A stretch of 64,000 nt of DNA from Legionella_A sp963772805 (lineage in GTDB: Bacteria; Pseudomonadota; Gammaproteobacteria; Legionellales; Legionellaceae): assembly GCA_963772805.1 (NCBI GenBank), contig CAVYYU010000003.1, positions 62,001-126,000 of the forward strand, read 5' to 3'. Of this stretch, positions 53,893-62,884 are shown piece by piece; within the stretch, counting starts at the first letter, position 1, and every line of letters starts with the position of its first letter. A model generated the notes under the pieces. The model worked only from the letters and a program-made list of their open reading frames with translations, was not told where the DNA came from and did no database searches. A program made the position numbers and the translations under genes.

Positions 53893-54063
53893 TCACCTTT
53901 CCAGTTGGTTTGAGACAACAGCATGCAAACTTGAACCCAGCATCCATTGTTGTGTATCTATAGTCGTTTTTTTCATGCCTTTGAAGCAAATTAGCCATAG
54001 AATCGTAAGTAATGAGAATTTGATGATCAGCGTGAAACGAATGTCACGAGCCAGAGATTTCAT
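53893..54063 (-). CDS. cydP: Putative small subunit CydP of cytochrome bd oxidase
   Basis: A 56-residue single-pass protein upstream of cydA on the same strand. It begins MKSLARDIRFTLIIKFSLL, then TILWLICFKGMKK, i.e. a basic start, a membrane helix and the K-F-x-L-L...L-W-x-x-C-F pattern of the CydP family. A short polar tail follows. AAGG stands before the ATG. Its TGA is three bases from the cydA ATG, overlapping the cydA ribosome site. Likely part of the cydPABX operon; function in the family is presumptive. Confidence 0.75.
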   Translation of the reverse strand: MKSLARDIRFTLIIKFSLLTILWLICFKGMKKTTIDTQQWMLGSSLHAVVSNQLER

Positions 54064-54132
54064 GCTTTGCTGCCTTGTAAGGACAAGAGAGCATAATTTA
54101 ACGTAAAAGCTGTGAATTTGCTATGGTTTGTT

Positions 54133-54152
54133 GTTAATCGTCACCAGTTAAC
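54133..54152 (+). promoter_or_regulatory. Direct repeat GTTAAT-N8-GTTAAC, possible regulator site between cyd and sdh
   Basis: Two half-sites resembling ArcA direct repeats lie in the shared control region of two operons that ArcA regulates in E. coli. The spacing is 14 bases between starts, longer than the usual 11, so this is weak. Confidence 0.25.
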
Positions 54153-54153
54153 T

Positions 54154-54181
54154 TTGCGTGGAAAAAACAGAGTGGTATACT
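54154..54181 (+). promoter_or_regulatory. Putative promoter for the sdh-suc operon
   Basis: An extended -10, TGGTATACT (54173-54181), with a weak -35 TTGCGT at 54154-54159 (16-base spacer). It lies 84 bases upstream of the sdhC start, leaving a leader with a small hairpin CGGTT...AACCG. Confidence 0.5.
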
Positions 54182-54265
54182 TCAACGGTTTTTGATGAAC
54201 CGCTATTTCTGTTTTTAAGAAATGAGCTTGTTTAATATTTTTTTCCAATAAGGGATAAATTTACT

Positions 54266-54640
54266 GTGAACCATAAAAGACCAGTTAATCTTGACCTGGG
54301 TAGTTTAAAATTTCCGCCCATGGCGATTGTATCTATTTTACATCGTATCTCTGGGCTTGTTCTGTTTTTACTCTTCCCATACATGCTGTATTTACTTAGC
54401 TTATCCTTGCATTCTGAAACAACATTTATGCAGATGCAAATGATTTTAGCGAATCTCTTCGGCAAATTATTACTTTGGGCTTTTAGCGCCGCACTGGCTT
54501 TTCATCTGTTAGCGGGCATTCGACATTTAATAATGGACCTGGGGTTTGGTGAGTGTGTTGAGGCCGGCAGACGCAGCGCAATAAGCGTCATTGTTCTCGC
54601 CTTTGTTGCGGTAATTTTTCTGGGAATCTGGATATGGTAA
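54266..54640 (+). CDS. sdhC: Succinate dehydrogenase cytochrome b556 subunit
   Basis: A 124-residue, three-helix membrane anchor. It starts with GTG; RPVNLDLGSLKFPPMAIVSILHRISG holds the usual SdhC entry, in which the Ser and Arg line the quinone site, and FHLLAGIRHLIMDLG carries the heme-b ligand His (HxxxGxRHLxxD). First gene of sdhCDAB-sucABCD. Overlaps sdhD by seven bases. Confidence 0.95.
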   Translation: MNHKRPVNLDLGSLKFPPMAIVSILHRISGLVLFLLFPYMLYLLSLSLHSETTFMQMQMILANLFGKLLLWAFSAALAFHLLAGIRHLIMDLGFGECVEAGRRSAISVIVLAFVAVIFLGIWIW

Positions 54641-54987
54641 CGAATGTCACAAGCTTAACAGGTAATGGCTTAAAAGATTGGTTGATTCAACGAGTTACGG
54701 CTGTATATTTTATCGGGTATTCGCTCTATTTGTTTGGATTTTTACTTCTACATCCACACATGCAATATGGCCCATGGCTAGCCCTGTTTGATTGTATTTA
54801 TTTTCAAATCGCGAGCGCGATGGTGTTGTTCGCCTTTTTATTGCATAGCTGGGTTGGGCTGTGGACGGTGACGACAGATTATCTTAATAAATGCACCATG
54901 TTAAGGATCACTATCCAAATGCTGGTACTCCTGGCTCTGCTTAGCCAATTTATTTGGGGTTTAATGATTGTTTGGGGGCATGTCTAA
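54634..54987 (+). CDS. sdhD: Succinate dehydrogenase membrane anchor subunit
   Basis: A 117-residue three-helix SdhD. The motif KDWLIQRVTAVYF (about residues 13-25) and HSWVGLWTVTTDY (heme ligand His about 72) are conserved. It overlaps sdhC by seven bases and its TAA shares one base with the sdhA ATG (TAATG), so the four subunits are tightly coupled. Confidence 0.94.
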   Translation: MVTNVTSLTGNGLKDWLIQRVTAVYFIGYSLYLFGFLLLHPHMQYGPWLALFDCIYFQIASAMVLFAFLLHSWVGLWTVTTDYLNKCTMLRITIQMLVLLALLSQFIWGLMIVWGHV

Positions 54988-56756
54988 TGGCTTTCGTACG
55001 TAACACATTTGATGCAGTAATTATTGGTGCGGGTGGCGCAGGCATGCGCGCTGCTTTGCAGCTGGCAAAATCAGGCATGAAAGTCGCATTGATTTCCAAG
55101 GTTTTCCCAACGCGTTCACATACCGTATCGGCTCAAGGGGGTATTACCGCGGCCCTGGGTAACGCTGATGAGGACGATTGGCGTTGGCACATGTATGACA
55201 CCGTAAAAGGTGCTGACTATATTGGCGATCAGGATTGCATCGAATATTTGTGCAAAACCGGTCCTGAGGCTGTTTATGAGCTGGAACACATGGGTTTGCC
55301 ATTCTCACGCATGGATAACGGTAAAATTTATCAACGGCCCTTCGGCGGACAATCCAAAAATTTTGGCGGCGATCAGGCGACCCGTACTTGCGCGGCAGCG
55401 GATCGCACCGGCCATGCGTTGTTGCACACGCTCTATCAGCAGAATTTGAAAGCCAAAACACACATATTTAGCGAGTGGCTGGCGCTGGATTTTGTAAAAG
55501 ACGCGCACGATAAAATCGCTGGTGTGACTGCGATGTGTATTGAAACCGGCGAAGTGGTGTTTTTTCAATCGCGTATCTGTATTTTAGCTACAGGCGGCGC
55601 TGGCCGAATTTATCAATCCACGACTAATGCTTACATCAATACTGGTGATGGCTTTGGGATGGCATTGCGCGCCGGTATTCCTGTGCAAGACATGGAAATG
55701 TGGCAATTTCATCCTACCGGGATAGCCGGTGCTGGCACTTTAGTGACCGAGGGCTGCCGTGGTGAAGGCGGTTATCTGATTAACAAAGACGGTGAGCGCT
55801 TTATGGAGCGTTATGCACCGCATGTAAAAGATTTGGCATCACGTGATGTGGTTTCACGTTCTATTGCTTTGGAGCTACGTGCCGGTAAAGGCTTTGATCC
55901 ACAAGGGGTTGATCACGTTAAACTGAAACTTGATCACCTTGGTGCGGATTTGATTATGTCCCGCCTGCCTGGCATTCGAGAGTTGTCCATGGAGTTTGCG
56001 GGTGTTGACCCAATTTATGAACCAATTCCGGTGGTGCCTACCTGCCACTATAGTATGGGTGGGATTCCAACCAATATCCACGGGCAAGTGCTGACTAAAA
56101 ATCACGGCAAAGAATCCATCGTTGATGGTCTGTACGCGGTGGGTGAGTGCGCTTGCGTCTCGGTTCATGGGGCTAATCGTCTGGGCGGTAATTCCCTGCT
56201 TGATTTGGTTGTTTTTGGTCGCGCCGCGGGCTTGCATGTGCAAGAATTGTGGTCAGCGAACCAACTACCTGAGATGCACTACGTGACGGATGAAGACATT
56301 GATGTGTCCCTGCTTCGCTATCAACGCTGGCAAGATTCTACCGGCGGTGAAAACCCTGCCGTGATTCGTGATGAAATGCAGCGAGTGATGCAAGAAGACT
56401 TCGGTGTATTTCGCACGGGTGAAATCATGGAGCAAGGTTTGCAACGCTTGCAGGGTCTGCGTGAACGACTGGCGCATGCTCAATTGCTGGATAAAAGTGA
56501 AGTGTTTAATACTGAACGAGTCACGGCACTTGAGCTGGATAATCTGATGGCAACAGCCTTCGCCACAGCGTTATCCGCAATTGCTCGTACTGAAAGTCGT
56601 GGTGCCCATAGTCGCGAAGATTTCCCCCAACGCGATGATAAAAACTGGATTAAGCATACGTTGTATTTTGCAGCTGATGATCGAATTGATTATCGTCCAG
56701 TCAATACAACACCTAAATACGTTGAGCCGCTTGAGCCCAAAGAACGCGTTTATTAA
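54987..56756 (+). CDS. sdhA: Succinate dehydrogenase flavoprotein subunit
   Basis: A 589-residue SdhA. Dinucleotide motif AVIIGAGGAGMRAALQLA (11-28), covalent-FAD His45 in RSHTVSAQGGITAALGN, and catalytic motifs FHPTGIAGAGTLVTEGCRGE and HGANRLGGNSLLDL. Oxidises succinate to fumarate and passes electrons to SdhB on the inner membrane face. ATG 54987 (MAFVRNTFDAVI) is chosen by homology and coupling; a frame start at 54954 lies within sdhD. Confidence 0.97.
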   Translation: MAFVRNTFDAVIIGAGGAGMRAALQLAKSGMKVALISKVFPTRSHTVSAQGGITAALGNADEDDWRWHMYDTVKGADYIGDQDCIEYLCKTGPEAVYELEHMGLPFSRMDNGKIYQRPFGGQSKNFGGDQATRTCAAADRTGHALLHTLYQQNLKAKTHIFSEWLALDFVKDAHDKIAGVTAMCIETGEVVFFQSRICILATGGAGRIYQSTTNAYINTGDGFGMALRAGIPVQDMEMWQFHPTGIAGAGTLVTEGCRGEGGYLINKDGERFMERYAPHVKDLASRDVVSRSIALELRAGKGFDPQGVDHVKLKLDHLGADLIMSRLPGIRELSMEFAGVDPIYEPIPVVPTCHYSMGGIPTNIHGQVLTKNHGKESIVDGLYAVGECACVSVHGANRLGGNSLLDLVVFGRAAGLHVQELWSANQLPEMHYVTDEDIDVSLLRYQRWQDSTGGENPAVIRDEMQRVMQEDFGVFRTGEIMEQGLQRLQGLRERLAHAQLLDKSEVFNTERVTALELDNLMATAFATALSAIARTESRGAHSREDFPQRDDKNWIKHTLYFAADDRIDYRPVNTTPKYVEPLEPKERVY

Positions 56757-56768
56757 TGAGGATATGAC

Positions 56769-57491
56769 ATGGCTGATACTAAAAATCTGACGTTGTCGAT
56801 TTATCGATACAATCCTGATGTGGATGCTGAACCTTATATGAAAGAGTATGAGATAGCCATTCCTGCCAAAACCGATCCAATGGTGTTGATGCTGCTTGAG
56901 CGCTTGAAAAACGAGCAAGATGCGACGATTTCATTTCGTCGCTCTTGCCGTGAGGGCGTATGCGGTTCAGATGGGATGAATATAAATGGCACGAATGGCC
57001 TGGCTTGCGTTACCCATATATCAAAATTGAAAAGTGATAAGATTGTTATTCGTCCACTGCCAGGATTCCCAGTTGTTCGTGACCTGGTCGTTGATATGTC
57101 GCAGTTTTATCAACAATATGAACGCATTGAGCCTTATTTGCAAAATGACGCCGTGGCTCCTGCACGCGAACGCTTGCAATCGCCAGAAGAGCGTTCCAAG
57201 CTTGATGGCTTGTATGAGTGTATTTTATGCGCCTGTTGCACTAGTGCGTGTCCTTCTTACTGGTGGAATCCTGAAAAATTCGTAGGTCCGGCCGGTTTGT
57301 TGCAAGCAAGACGATTTTTAGCAGATAGCCGTGATACGGCGACGTTGCATCGTTTGCAAAAATTACAAGATCCATTCAGTGTGTTTCGTTGCCGTACAAT
57401 TATGAATTGTTCGAATGTATGCCCGAAGGGACTCAATCCATCAAAAGCGATTGGTGAGATACGTCAACAAATGTTGACGCAAGAAACCTGA
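56769..57491 (+). CDS. sdhB: Succinate dehydrogenase iron-sulfur subunit
   Basis: A 240-residue SdhB with three clusters: [2Fe-2S] ligands in CREGVCGSDGMNING and its later Cys (GLAC), then CILCACCTSACPSYWWNPEKF, and CRTIMNCSNVCPKGLNPSKAI for the [4Fe-4S]/[3Fe-4S] clusters. It transfers electrons from SdhA to quinone. GAGGATATGAC... precedes the start. Only 12 bases separate it from sdhA. Confidence 0.97.
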   Translation: MADTKNLTLSIYRYNPDVDAEPYMKEYEIAIPAKTDPMVLMLLERLKNEQDATISFRRSCREGVCGSDGMNINGTNGLACVTHISKLKSDKIVIRPLPGFPVVRDLVVDMSQFYQQYERIEPYLQNDAVAPARERLQSPEERSKLDGLYECILCACCTSACPSYWWNPEKFVGPAGLLQARRFLADSRDTATLHRLQKLQDPFSVFRCRTIMNCSNVCPKGLNPSKAIGEIRQQMLTQET

Positions 57492-57519
57492 TCGTGATTT
57501 CCCTCTGGAGAAAAAAATA

Positions 57520-60318
57520 ATGAGTAGCAGCAATCTGCAAAAAGAATGGGCCACTTCCTACCTATCGGGCGGAAGCATGGCTTATGTTGATGGTTTGTAC
57601 GAAGACTATCTTCAAGACCCGAACTCAGTATCCGAAGACTGGCAGCAGGCGTTTAGCGTATTGCCGAAGGTGAATGGGGCTGCGGAAGTGTCACATCGTG
57701 ATATTCGTAATTATTTCCTGGAACACGCTGACAAAAAAGCAGTGCAAGTCGTCACTGAGGATGCTAAACAGGCGCAAGTTGCGCATTTGATTAATGCCTA
57801 TCGTACGCATGGCCATCTCGCTGCCAAGCTCGATCCACTGGAAATGTTAGAGCGTCCAGTGGCTCCAAGTCTGGAGTTGTCATATCATAATCTTAGCGAT
57901 GCAGATTTGAAGCGTACTTTTTATACTGATAAAACCTTTGCCAAACCGAATATGCTGTTGTCTGAACTCTATCAAGCGTTGCGTGCAACCTATTGCGGCA
58001 GTATTGGTATAGAATACACCCATATCGCAAACACAGATGAGACTAATTGGCTTCAGGAAAAAATGGAGTCCGTGCAGGGGCATGCTCAGTTTGATGCAGA
58101 TAAAAAACGTGAAATTCTTAAAGAGTTGATCGCCTCTGATGGATTAGAGCGTTATCTTGGCACCCGCTATGTAGGGCAAAAACGATTTTCGTTAGAAGGT
58201 GGTGATGCCCTGGTGCCGATGATGAAGGAGATCCTGCGTCAAGGTGGTGCCGATGGTGTTAAAGAAGTTGTGATCGGCATGGCACACCGTGGCCGTTTGA
58301 ATTTGCTAGTCAATGTATTAGGTAAAGAGCCCGATGAATTGTTTCGCGAATTTGAAGGAAAAATCAACACTGAACGCACTGGTGATGTGAAGTATCACAT
58401 GGGTTTTTCATCCAATTTGTTGACAGATTCTGGCAACGTGGTGCATGTGGCGCTGGCATTTAATCCCTCGCATCTGGAAATTATTGGTCCGGTCGTTCAA
58501 GGGTCGGCGCGATCACGCTTACGTCGTCGTGATGACCTGGAAAATAAAAATACCGTAGTTCCGGTTGTGATCCATGGCGACGCGGCCTTTTCCGGGCAAG
58601 GTGTGGTGATGGAAACGTTCAATTTTTCACAAGCACGTGGTTATTGCACCGGCGGTACAGTTCATATCGTTATTAACAATCAAATTGGTTTTACCACCAG
58701 CAATCCGTTGGATGCTCGCTCAACATTATATTGCACAGACGTGGCGAAGATGGTGCAAGCGCCGGTGATTCACGTCAATGGCGATGATCCCGAGGCCGTA
58801 ATTTTTGCAACCCAGATAGCATTTGATTTCCGTATGAAATTCAAACGTGATGTAGTACTTGATCTGGTGTGTTACCGCCGACATGGTCATAACGAAGCGG
58901 ACGAGCCAGCGGTTACGCAACCTTCAATGTATAAAAAAATCAAATCCATGCGCACACTGCGTGAAATATATGCGGACCTGTTGATCAAAGAGGGTATCAT
59001 CAGTACTGAAGCTGTTGAAGGTATGATCGAGGCCTATCGCGATAAATTGGATAACGGTGAGACGGTTGTGCCAACCGTGAACGACAATTTTGAAGGAAAA
59101 ATTTCCATAGACTGGTCACCTTATATCCAGGCTAAATGGACTGATAAAGCGGATACATCGGTTAGCGAAAAGACGATACAAACGCTATCAAAAGCGTTAC
59201 AGGTATTACCGGAAGGATTTGAGTTGCATCCAGTGGTCAAACGCTTGCTCGCTGAGCGTGAAAAAATGACTACGGGTGAGATCCCCATGAATTGGGGATA
59301 TGCTGAAATAATGGCTTACGCTACGTTGTTAAACGAAGGCTATGGTGTGCGCTTATCAGGACAGGATTGTGGTCGCGGTACGTTCGCACATCGTCATGCG
59401 GTTTTGCATGATCTAGAAAACGGTGATGTGTATGTGCCTTTGGACAAAACTGTAACGAATCCCATGCGGTCATTCTCAGTTATTGATTCGGTGCTTTCTG
59501 AGGAAGCAGTGCTTGCTTTCGAATATGGTTTTGCAGCATCTGAACCAACCTCATTGGTATTATGGGAGGCGCAATTTGGTGATTTTGCCAATGGTGCACA
59601 AGTCGTTATTGATCAATTTATTAGCTCAGGCGAACAAAAATGGGGTCGTTTGTGTGGTTTGGTCATGCTGTTGCCTCATGGCTACGAAGGCCAGGGACCT
59701 GAGCATTCATCAGCACGTCTTGAGCGCTTCATGCAACTATGTGCGCAACAGAATATTCAGGTGTGTACTCCAACAACGCCTGCGCAAATTTTTCATTTAT
59801 TGCGTCGCCAAATCGTTCGCGACTTCCGTAAGCCACTGATTGTTATGACACCAAAAAGTTTATTACGTCATAAGTTAGCGGTTTCGTCCATGCAGGATTT
59901 AACGAAAGGTGAATTCCAACTGGTTATTCCTGAGGTTGATGCTCTTGATGCGCAGAAAGTGACGAAAGTGGTGTTGTGTTGTGGAAAAGTTTATTATGAT
60001 CTGTTGCAAAAGCGCCGTGATGACAAGTTACAGCATGTGGCTATTGTGCGCATCGAACAGCTTTATCCGTTCCCCAAAAAAGCACTGAAAAAAGAACTGG
60101 CAAAATATCCACACGCAAAAACAGTCGTATGGTGTCAGGAAGAACCACAGAATCAGGGTGTTTGGTTCTCTTCACAGCATAACATGAAAGATTGCTTGCA
60201 AGACGACCAGTCTTTGCATTATACCGGCAGAGGTTTTGCCGCAGCACCTGCAACAGGAAGCTCCTATCTTCACGCGAAAGAGCAGCAGGCGCTAGTTGAG
60301 CAAGCCCTTACAATTTAA
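57520..60318 (+). CDS. sucA: 2-oxoglutarate dehydrogenase E1 component
   Basis: A 932-residue thiamine-diphosphate enzyme; the usual length is 930-945. Landmarks: SYLSGGSMAYVDGLYEDYL (N-terminal), VVIGMAHRGRLNLLVNVLGK, HGDAAFSGQGVVMETF (ThDP region with GD), and SGQDCGRGTFAHRHAV in the C-terminal half. Decarboxylates 2-oxoglutarate and passes succinyl to SucB. It follows sdhB by 28 bases with GGAG before the ATG. E3 (lpd) is not in the window. Confidence 0.97.
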   Translation: MSSSNLQKEWATSYLSGGSMAYVDGLYEDYLQDPNSVSEDWQQAFSVLPKVNGAAEVSHRDIRNYFLEHADKKAVQVVTEDAKQAQVAHLINAYRTHGHLAAKLDPLEMLERPVAPSLELSYHNLSDADLKRTFYTDKTFAKPNMLLSELYQALRATYCGSIGIEYTHIANTDETNWLQEKMESVQGHAQFDADKKREILKELIASDGLERYLGTRYVGQKRFSLEGGDALVPMMKEILRQGGADGVKEVVIGMAHRGRLNLLVNVLGKEPDELFREFEGKINTERTGDVKYHMGFSSNLLTDSGNVVHVALAFNPSHLEIIGPVVQGSARSRLRRRDDLENKNTVVPVVIHGDAAFSGQGVVMETFNFSQARGYCTGGTVHIVINNQIGFTTSNPLDARSTLYCTDVAKMVQAPVIHVNGDDPEAVIFATQIAFDFRMKFKRDVVLDLVCYRRHGHNEADEPAVTQPSMYKKIKSMRTLREIYADLLIKEGIISTEAVEGMIEAYRDKLDNGETVVPTVNDNFEGKISIDWSPYIQAKWTDKADTSVSEKTIQTLSKALQVLPEGFELHPVVKRLLAEREKMTTGEIPMNWGYAEIMAYATLLNEGYGVRLSGQDCGRGTFAHRHAVLHDLENGDVYVPLDKTVTNPMRSFSVIDSVLSEEAVLAFEYGFAASEPTSLVLWEAQFGDFANGAQVVIDQFISSGEQKWGRLCGLVMLLPHGYEGQGPEHSSARLERFMQLCAQQNIQVCTPTTPAQIFHLLRRQIVRDFRKPLIVMTPKSLLRHKLAVSSMQDLTKGEFQLVIPEVDALDAQKVTKVVLCCGKVYYDLLQKRRDDKLQHVAIVRIEQLYPFPKKALKKELAKYPHAKTVVWCQEEPQNQGVWFSSQHNMKDCLQDDQSLHYTGRGFAAAPATGSSYLHAKEQQALVEQALTI

Positions 60319-60323
60319 CACAA

Positions 60324-60363
60324 GGAGCTTCTGGTATTTCGTTAGCGAAATATTGACGGCTCC
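60324..60363 (+). other. Nested stem-loop between sucA and sucB
   Basis: GGAGC (60324-60328) pairs with GCTCC (60359-60363), and inside ATTTCG pairs with CGAAAT around TTAG. There is no T run after it, so it looks like an mRNA processing or stability element, not a terminator. Confidence 0.4.
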
Positions 60364-60384
60364 AAATTACAAGAAGGTAAAATC

Positions 60385-61581
60385 ATGTCTATCGAAGTTA
60401 AAGTACCTGCCTTACCTGAGTCCGTGGCTGACGCCACAATTGCCACTTGGCACAAAAAAGTTGGGGACAGAGTTACTCGCGATGAAAATATTCTGGATTT
60501 GGAAACCGATAAGGTGGTGCTGGAAGTTCCTGCCCCCACTGATGGTGTGTTAACGGAAATTTTGTTCAAGGAAGGGGCAACGGTTACGTCTGGTGAGCTG
60601 TTAGCGCGCATTGAAGCGGGTAATGTTAATGTCTCAGCCGTCGCGCCAGCTGCTGCAGAAAAAAATGCTGACGATGAGAAGGCGACCAGCCCTGCAGTAA
60701 GACGAATGATGGCTGAGCATGATTTACAACCCAGTCAAATTATCGGTTCAGGCAAAGAGGGTCGCATCACTAAAGAAGATGTTGTCGGCTATATTGAATC
60801 AAGCCGCGTTAAAGGTACCGCACCCGCTGCGACCCAATCAGCAAGTGCTGCAAAAGCGCCGGTACAAGTAAGCATGGGTGCACGTGAAGAACGCCGTGTT
60901 CCTATGTCGCGTTTACGTGCCAAGGTTGCAGAGCGTTTGTTGCAGGCACAACATAACGCCGCGATGTTAACTACTTTCAATGAAGTTAATCTAAAAGCCG
61001 TCATGGAACTTCGTGCACAGTATAAAGACAGCTTTGAGAAAAAACACGGCGTTAAACTCGGTTTTATGTCGTTTTTCACCAAAGCGGTTGTTGAGTCACT
61101 GAAACGCTTCCCTGCAGTTAATGCCTCTATAGATGAGCAGGAAATCGTTTATCATGGCTATTACGATATAGGCATTGCAGTGTCTACTGAAAGGGGCCTG
61201 GTTGTTCCTGTTATCAGGGATGCTGATCAAATGAGCATGGCAGAAATGGAACTGTCTATCGCGGATTTTGCTGGCCGTGCACGTCAAGGCCGACTAACCA
61301 TGGACGATATGCAAGGCGGAACATTCACCATTACCAATGGTGGGGTGTTTGGCTCTTTGTTGGCAACGCCTATCATTAATCCACCGCAAACCGGTATTTT
61401 AGGCATGCATAAGATCGAAGACCGAGCAGTCGTGGAAAAGGGTCAAATTGTTATTCGACCTATGATGTACATCGCATTGTCTTATGATCACCGTTTGATT
61501 GATGGTAAGGAGTCCGTGCAATTTTTGGTAAGTGTCAAAGAGTTACTGGAAGATCCTGCCCGTTTATTATTAAACGTTTAG
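60385..61581 (+). CDS. sucB: 2-oxoglutarate dehydrogenase E2 (dihydrolipoamide succinyltransferase)
   Basis: A 398-residue E2. One lipoyl domain (Lys43 in LETDKVVLEV), a short linker, an E3/E1-binding domain (SPAVRRMMAEHDLQPSQI about 96-113), and a catalytic domain from about 170 ending with SYDHRLIDGKESVQFL, the active-site His. Transfers succinyl to CoA. AAGAAGGT stands before the ATG. A single lipoyl domain is typical for SucB. Confidence 0.97.
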   Translation: MSIEVKVPALPESVADATIATWHKKVGDRVTRDENILDLETDKVVLEVPAPTDGVLTEILFKEGATVTSGELLARIEAGNVNVSAVAPAAAEKNADDEKATSPAVRRMMAEHDLQPSQIIGSGKEGRITKEDVVGYIESSRVKGTAPAATQSASAAKAPVQVSMGAREERRVPMSRLRAKVAERLLQAQHNAAMLTTFNEVNLKAVMELRAQYKDSFEKKHGVKLGFMSFFTKAVVESLKRFPAVNASIDEQEIVYHGYYDIGIAVSTERGLVVPVIRDADQMSMAEMELSIADFAGRARQGRLTMDDMQGGTFTITNGGVFGSLLATPIINPPQTGILGMHKIEDRAVVEKGQIVIRPMMYIALSYDHRLIDGKESVQFLVSVKELLEDPARLLLNV

Positions 61582-61620
61582 ACATTATTAGTTAACAGTA
61601 AAACACATTATACCTTGAAC

Positions 61621-61646
61621 GCAGGTTGGGTCGTGGCCCAACCTGC
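61621..61646. repeat. Short inverted repeat GCAGGTTGGG...CCCAACCTGC between sucB and sucC
   Basis: Ten-base arms (61621-61630 and 61637-61646) with a 6-base loop, in the 129-base sucB-sucC gap. The arms resemble the ends of the 97-bp repeat family (TAGGTTGG / CCAACCTA), suggesting a miniature relative. It might attenuate read-through into sucC. Confidence 0.65.
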
Positions 61647-61710
61647 ATTTTGATATTGTCCTTCTATCTTTTCAGGTATAAGTGTCTTACTTTTTTATAG
61701 GGTACGTACT

Positions 61711-62871
61711 ATGAATTTACATGAATACCAAGCCAAGCAATTATTTGCCAGCTACGGTTTGCCAGTTCCTAAAGGTGAGGTTGCTTACAGCGTTGATGAA
61801 GCATTGCAAGTTGCCGCGCAACTTACTACTTCACGCTGGGTTGTTAAAGCGCAAGTACATGCCGGCGGTCGCGGTAAAGCGGGCGGTGTGAAACTTGTTT
61901 CAACCAAAGATGAGTTAGCGGCTTATACCAAATCATTGTTAGGAACCCGTCTAGTCACTTACCAAACGGATGAAACTGGCCAACCGGTTAATGCGGTGCT
62001 GGTTGAAGAGACCAGTGACATTGCTCGTGAATTATACCTGGGCGCTGTTGTTGATCGCGATAGCAGACGAGTCGTTATCATGGCATCGACTGAAGGCGGC
62101 GTTGAAATAGAGACGGTCGCACACGAAACACCTGAGAAAATTTTTAAAGTGATCGTTGACCCAATGGTCGGTGTTATGCCTTACCAGTGCCGCGAAGTAG
62201 CGTTTAAATTAGGCTTAAGCGATGAGCAAATCAAGGAATTTACCCACTTGATGTTAGGCTTGGGTAAAATGTTTGTCGAGTGTGATTTAAGCCTTTTAGA
62301 GATTAACCCGTTGGTGGTTGAGAAATCAGGAAAACTGGTTTGTTTAGACGGTAAAATCACTATAGATAGTAATGCCATGTACCGGCAACCAAAACTACGG
62401 GCCATGCGTGATACTACTCAAGAAAACGAACGTGAAAATCGTGCTCATGACTGGGAATTAAATTACATTCCGCTTGATGGCCAGATTGGTTGTATGGTAA
62501 ATGGTGCAGGTCTTGCGATGGCGACGATGGACGTTATTAAACTGCATGGCGGTGAGCCTGCAAACTTCCTCGATGTTGGTGGCGGTGCGACCAAAGAGCG
62601 GGTGAGTGAAGCGTTTAAAATCATTCTGTCAGACGAAAAGGTAAAAGGCCTTTTGGTTAATATATTTGGTGGCATCGTGCGTTGTGATCTGATTGCTGAG
62701 GGTATTTTAGCGGCAGTTAAAGAAGTTCAGGTGAAAGTTCCCGTGGTTGTTCGCCTTGAGGGCAACAACGCGGCTTTAGGTGCGGACATTCTGAACAAAA
62801 GTGATTTAAACGTAATTGCTGCTGACAGTTTGACTGACGCGGCCAAAAAGATTGTAGCGGCTATCGCTTGA
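61711..62871 (+). CDS. sucC: Succinyl-CoA synthetase beta subunit
   Basis: A 386-residue ATP-grasp subunit; starts MNLHEYQAKQLFASYGLPVP, with KAQVHAGGRGKAGGVKLV and the phosphate-binding GGIVRCDLIAEGI. Together with SucD it makes ATP or GTP from succinyl-CoA. It begins about 130 bases after sucB, so it may have some independent expression; sucD follows closely. Confidence 0.97.
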   Translation: MNLHEYQAKQLFASYGLPVPKGEVAYSVDEALQVAAQLTTSRWVVKAQVHAGGRGKAGGVKLVSTKDELAAYTKSLLGTRLVTYQTDETGQPVNAVLVEETSDIARELYLGAVVDRDSRRVVIMASTEGGVEIETVAHETPEKIFKVIVDPMVGVMPYQCREVAFKLGLSDEQIKEFTHLMLGLGKMFVECDLSLLEINPLVVEKSGKLVCLDGKITIDSNAMYRQPKLRAMRDTTQENERENRAHDWELNYIPLDGQIGCMVNGAGLAMATMDVIKLHGGEPANFLDVGGGATKERVSEAFKIILSDEKVKGLLVNIFGGIVRCDLIAEGILAAVKEVQVKVPVVVRLEGNNAALGADILNKSDLNVIAADSLTDAAKKIVAAIA

Positions 62872-62884
62872 GGAGTTGTTAGTA

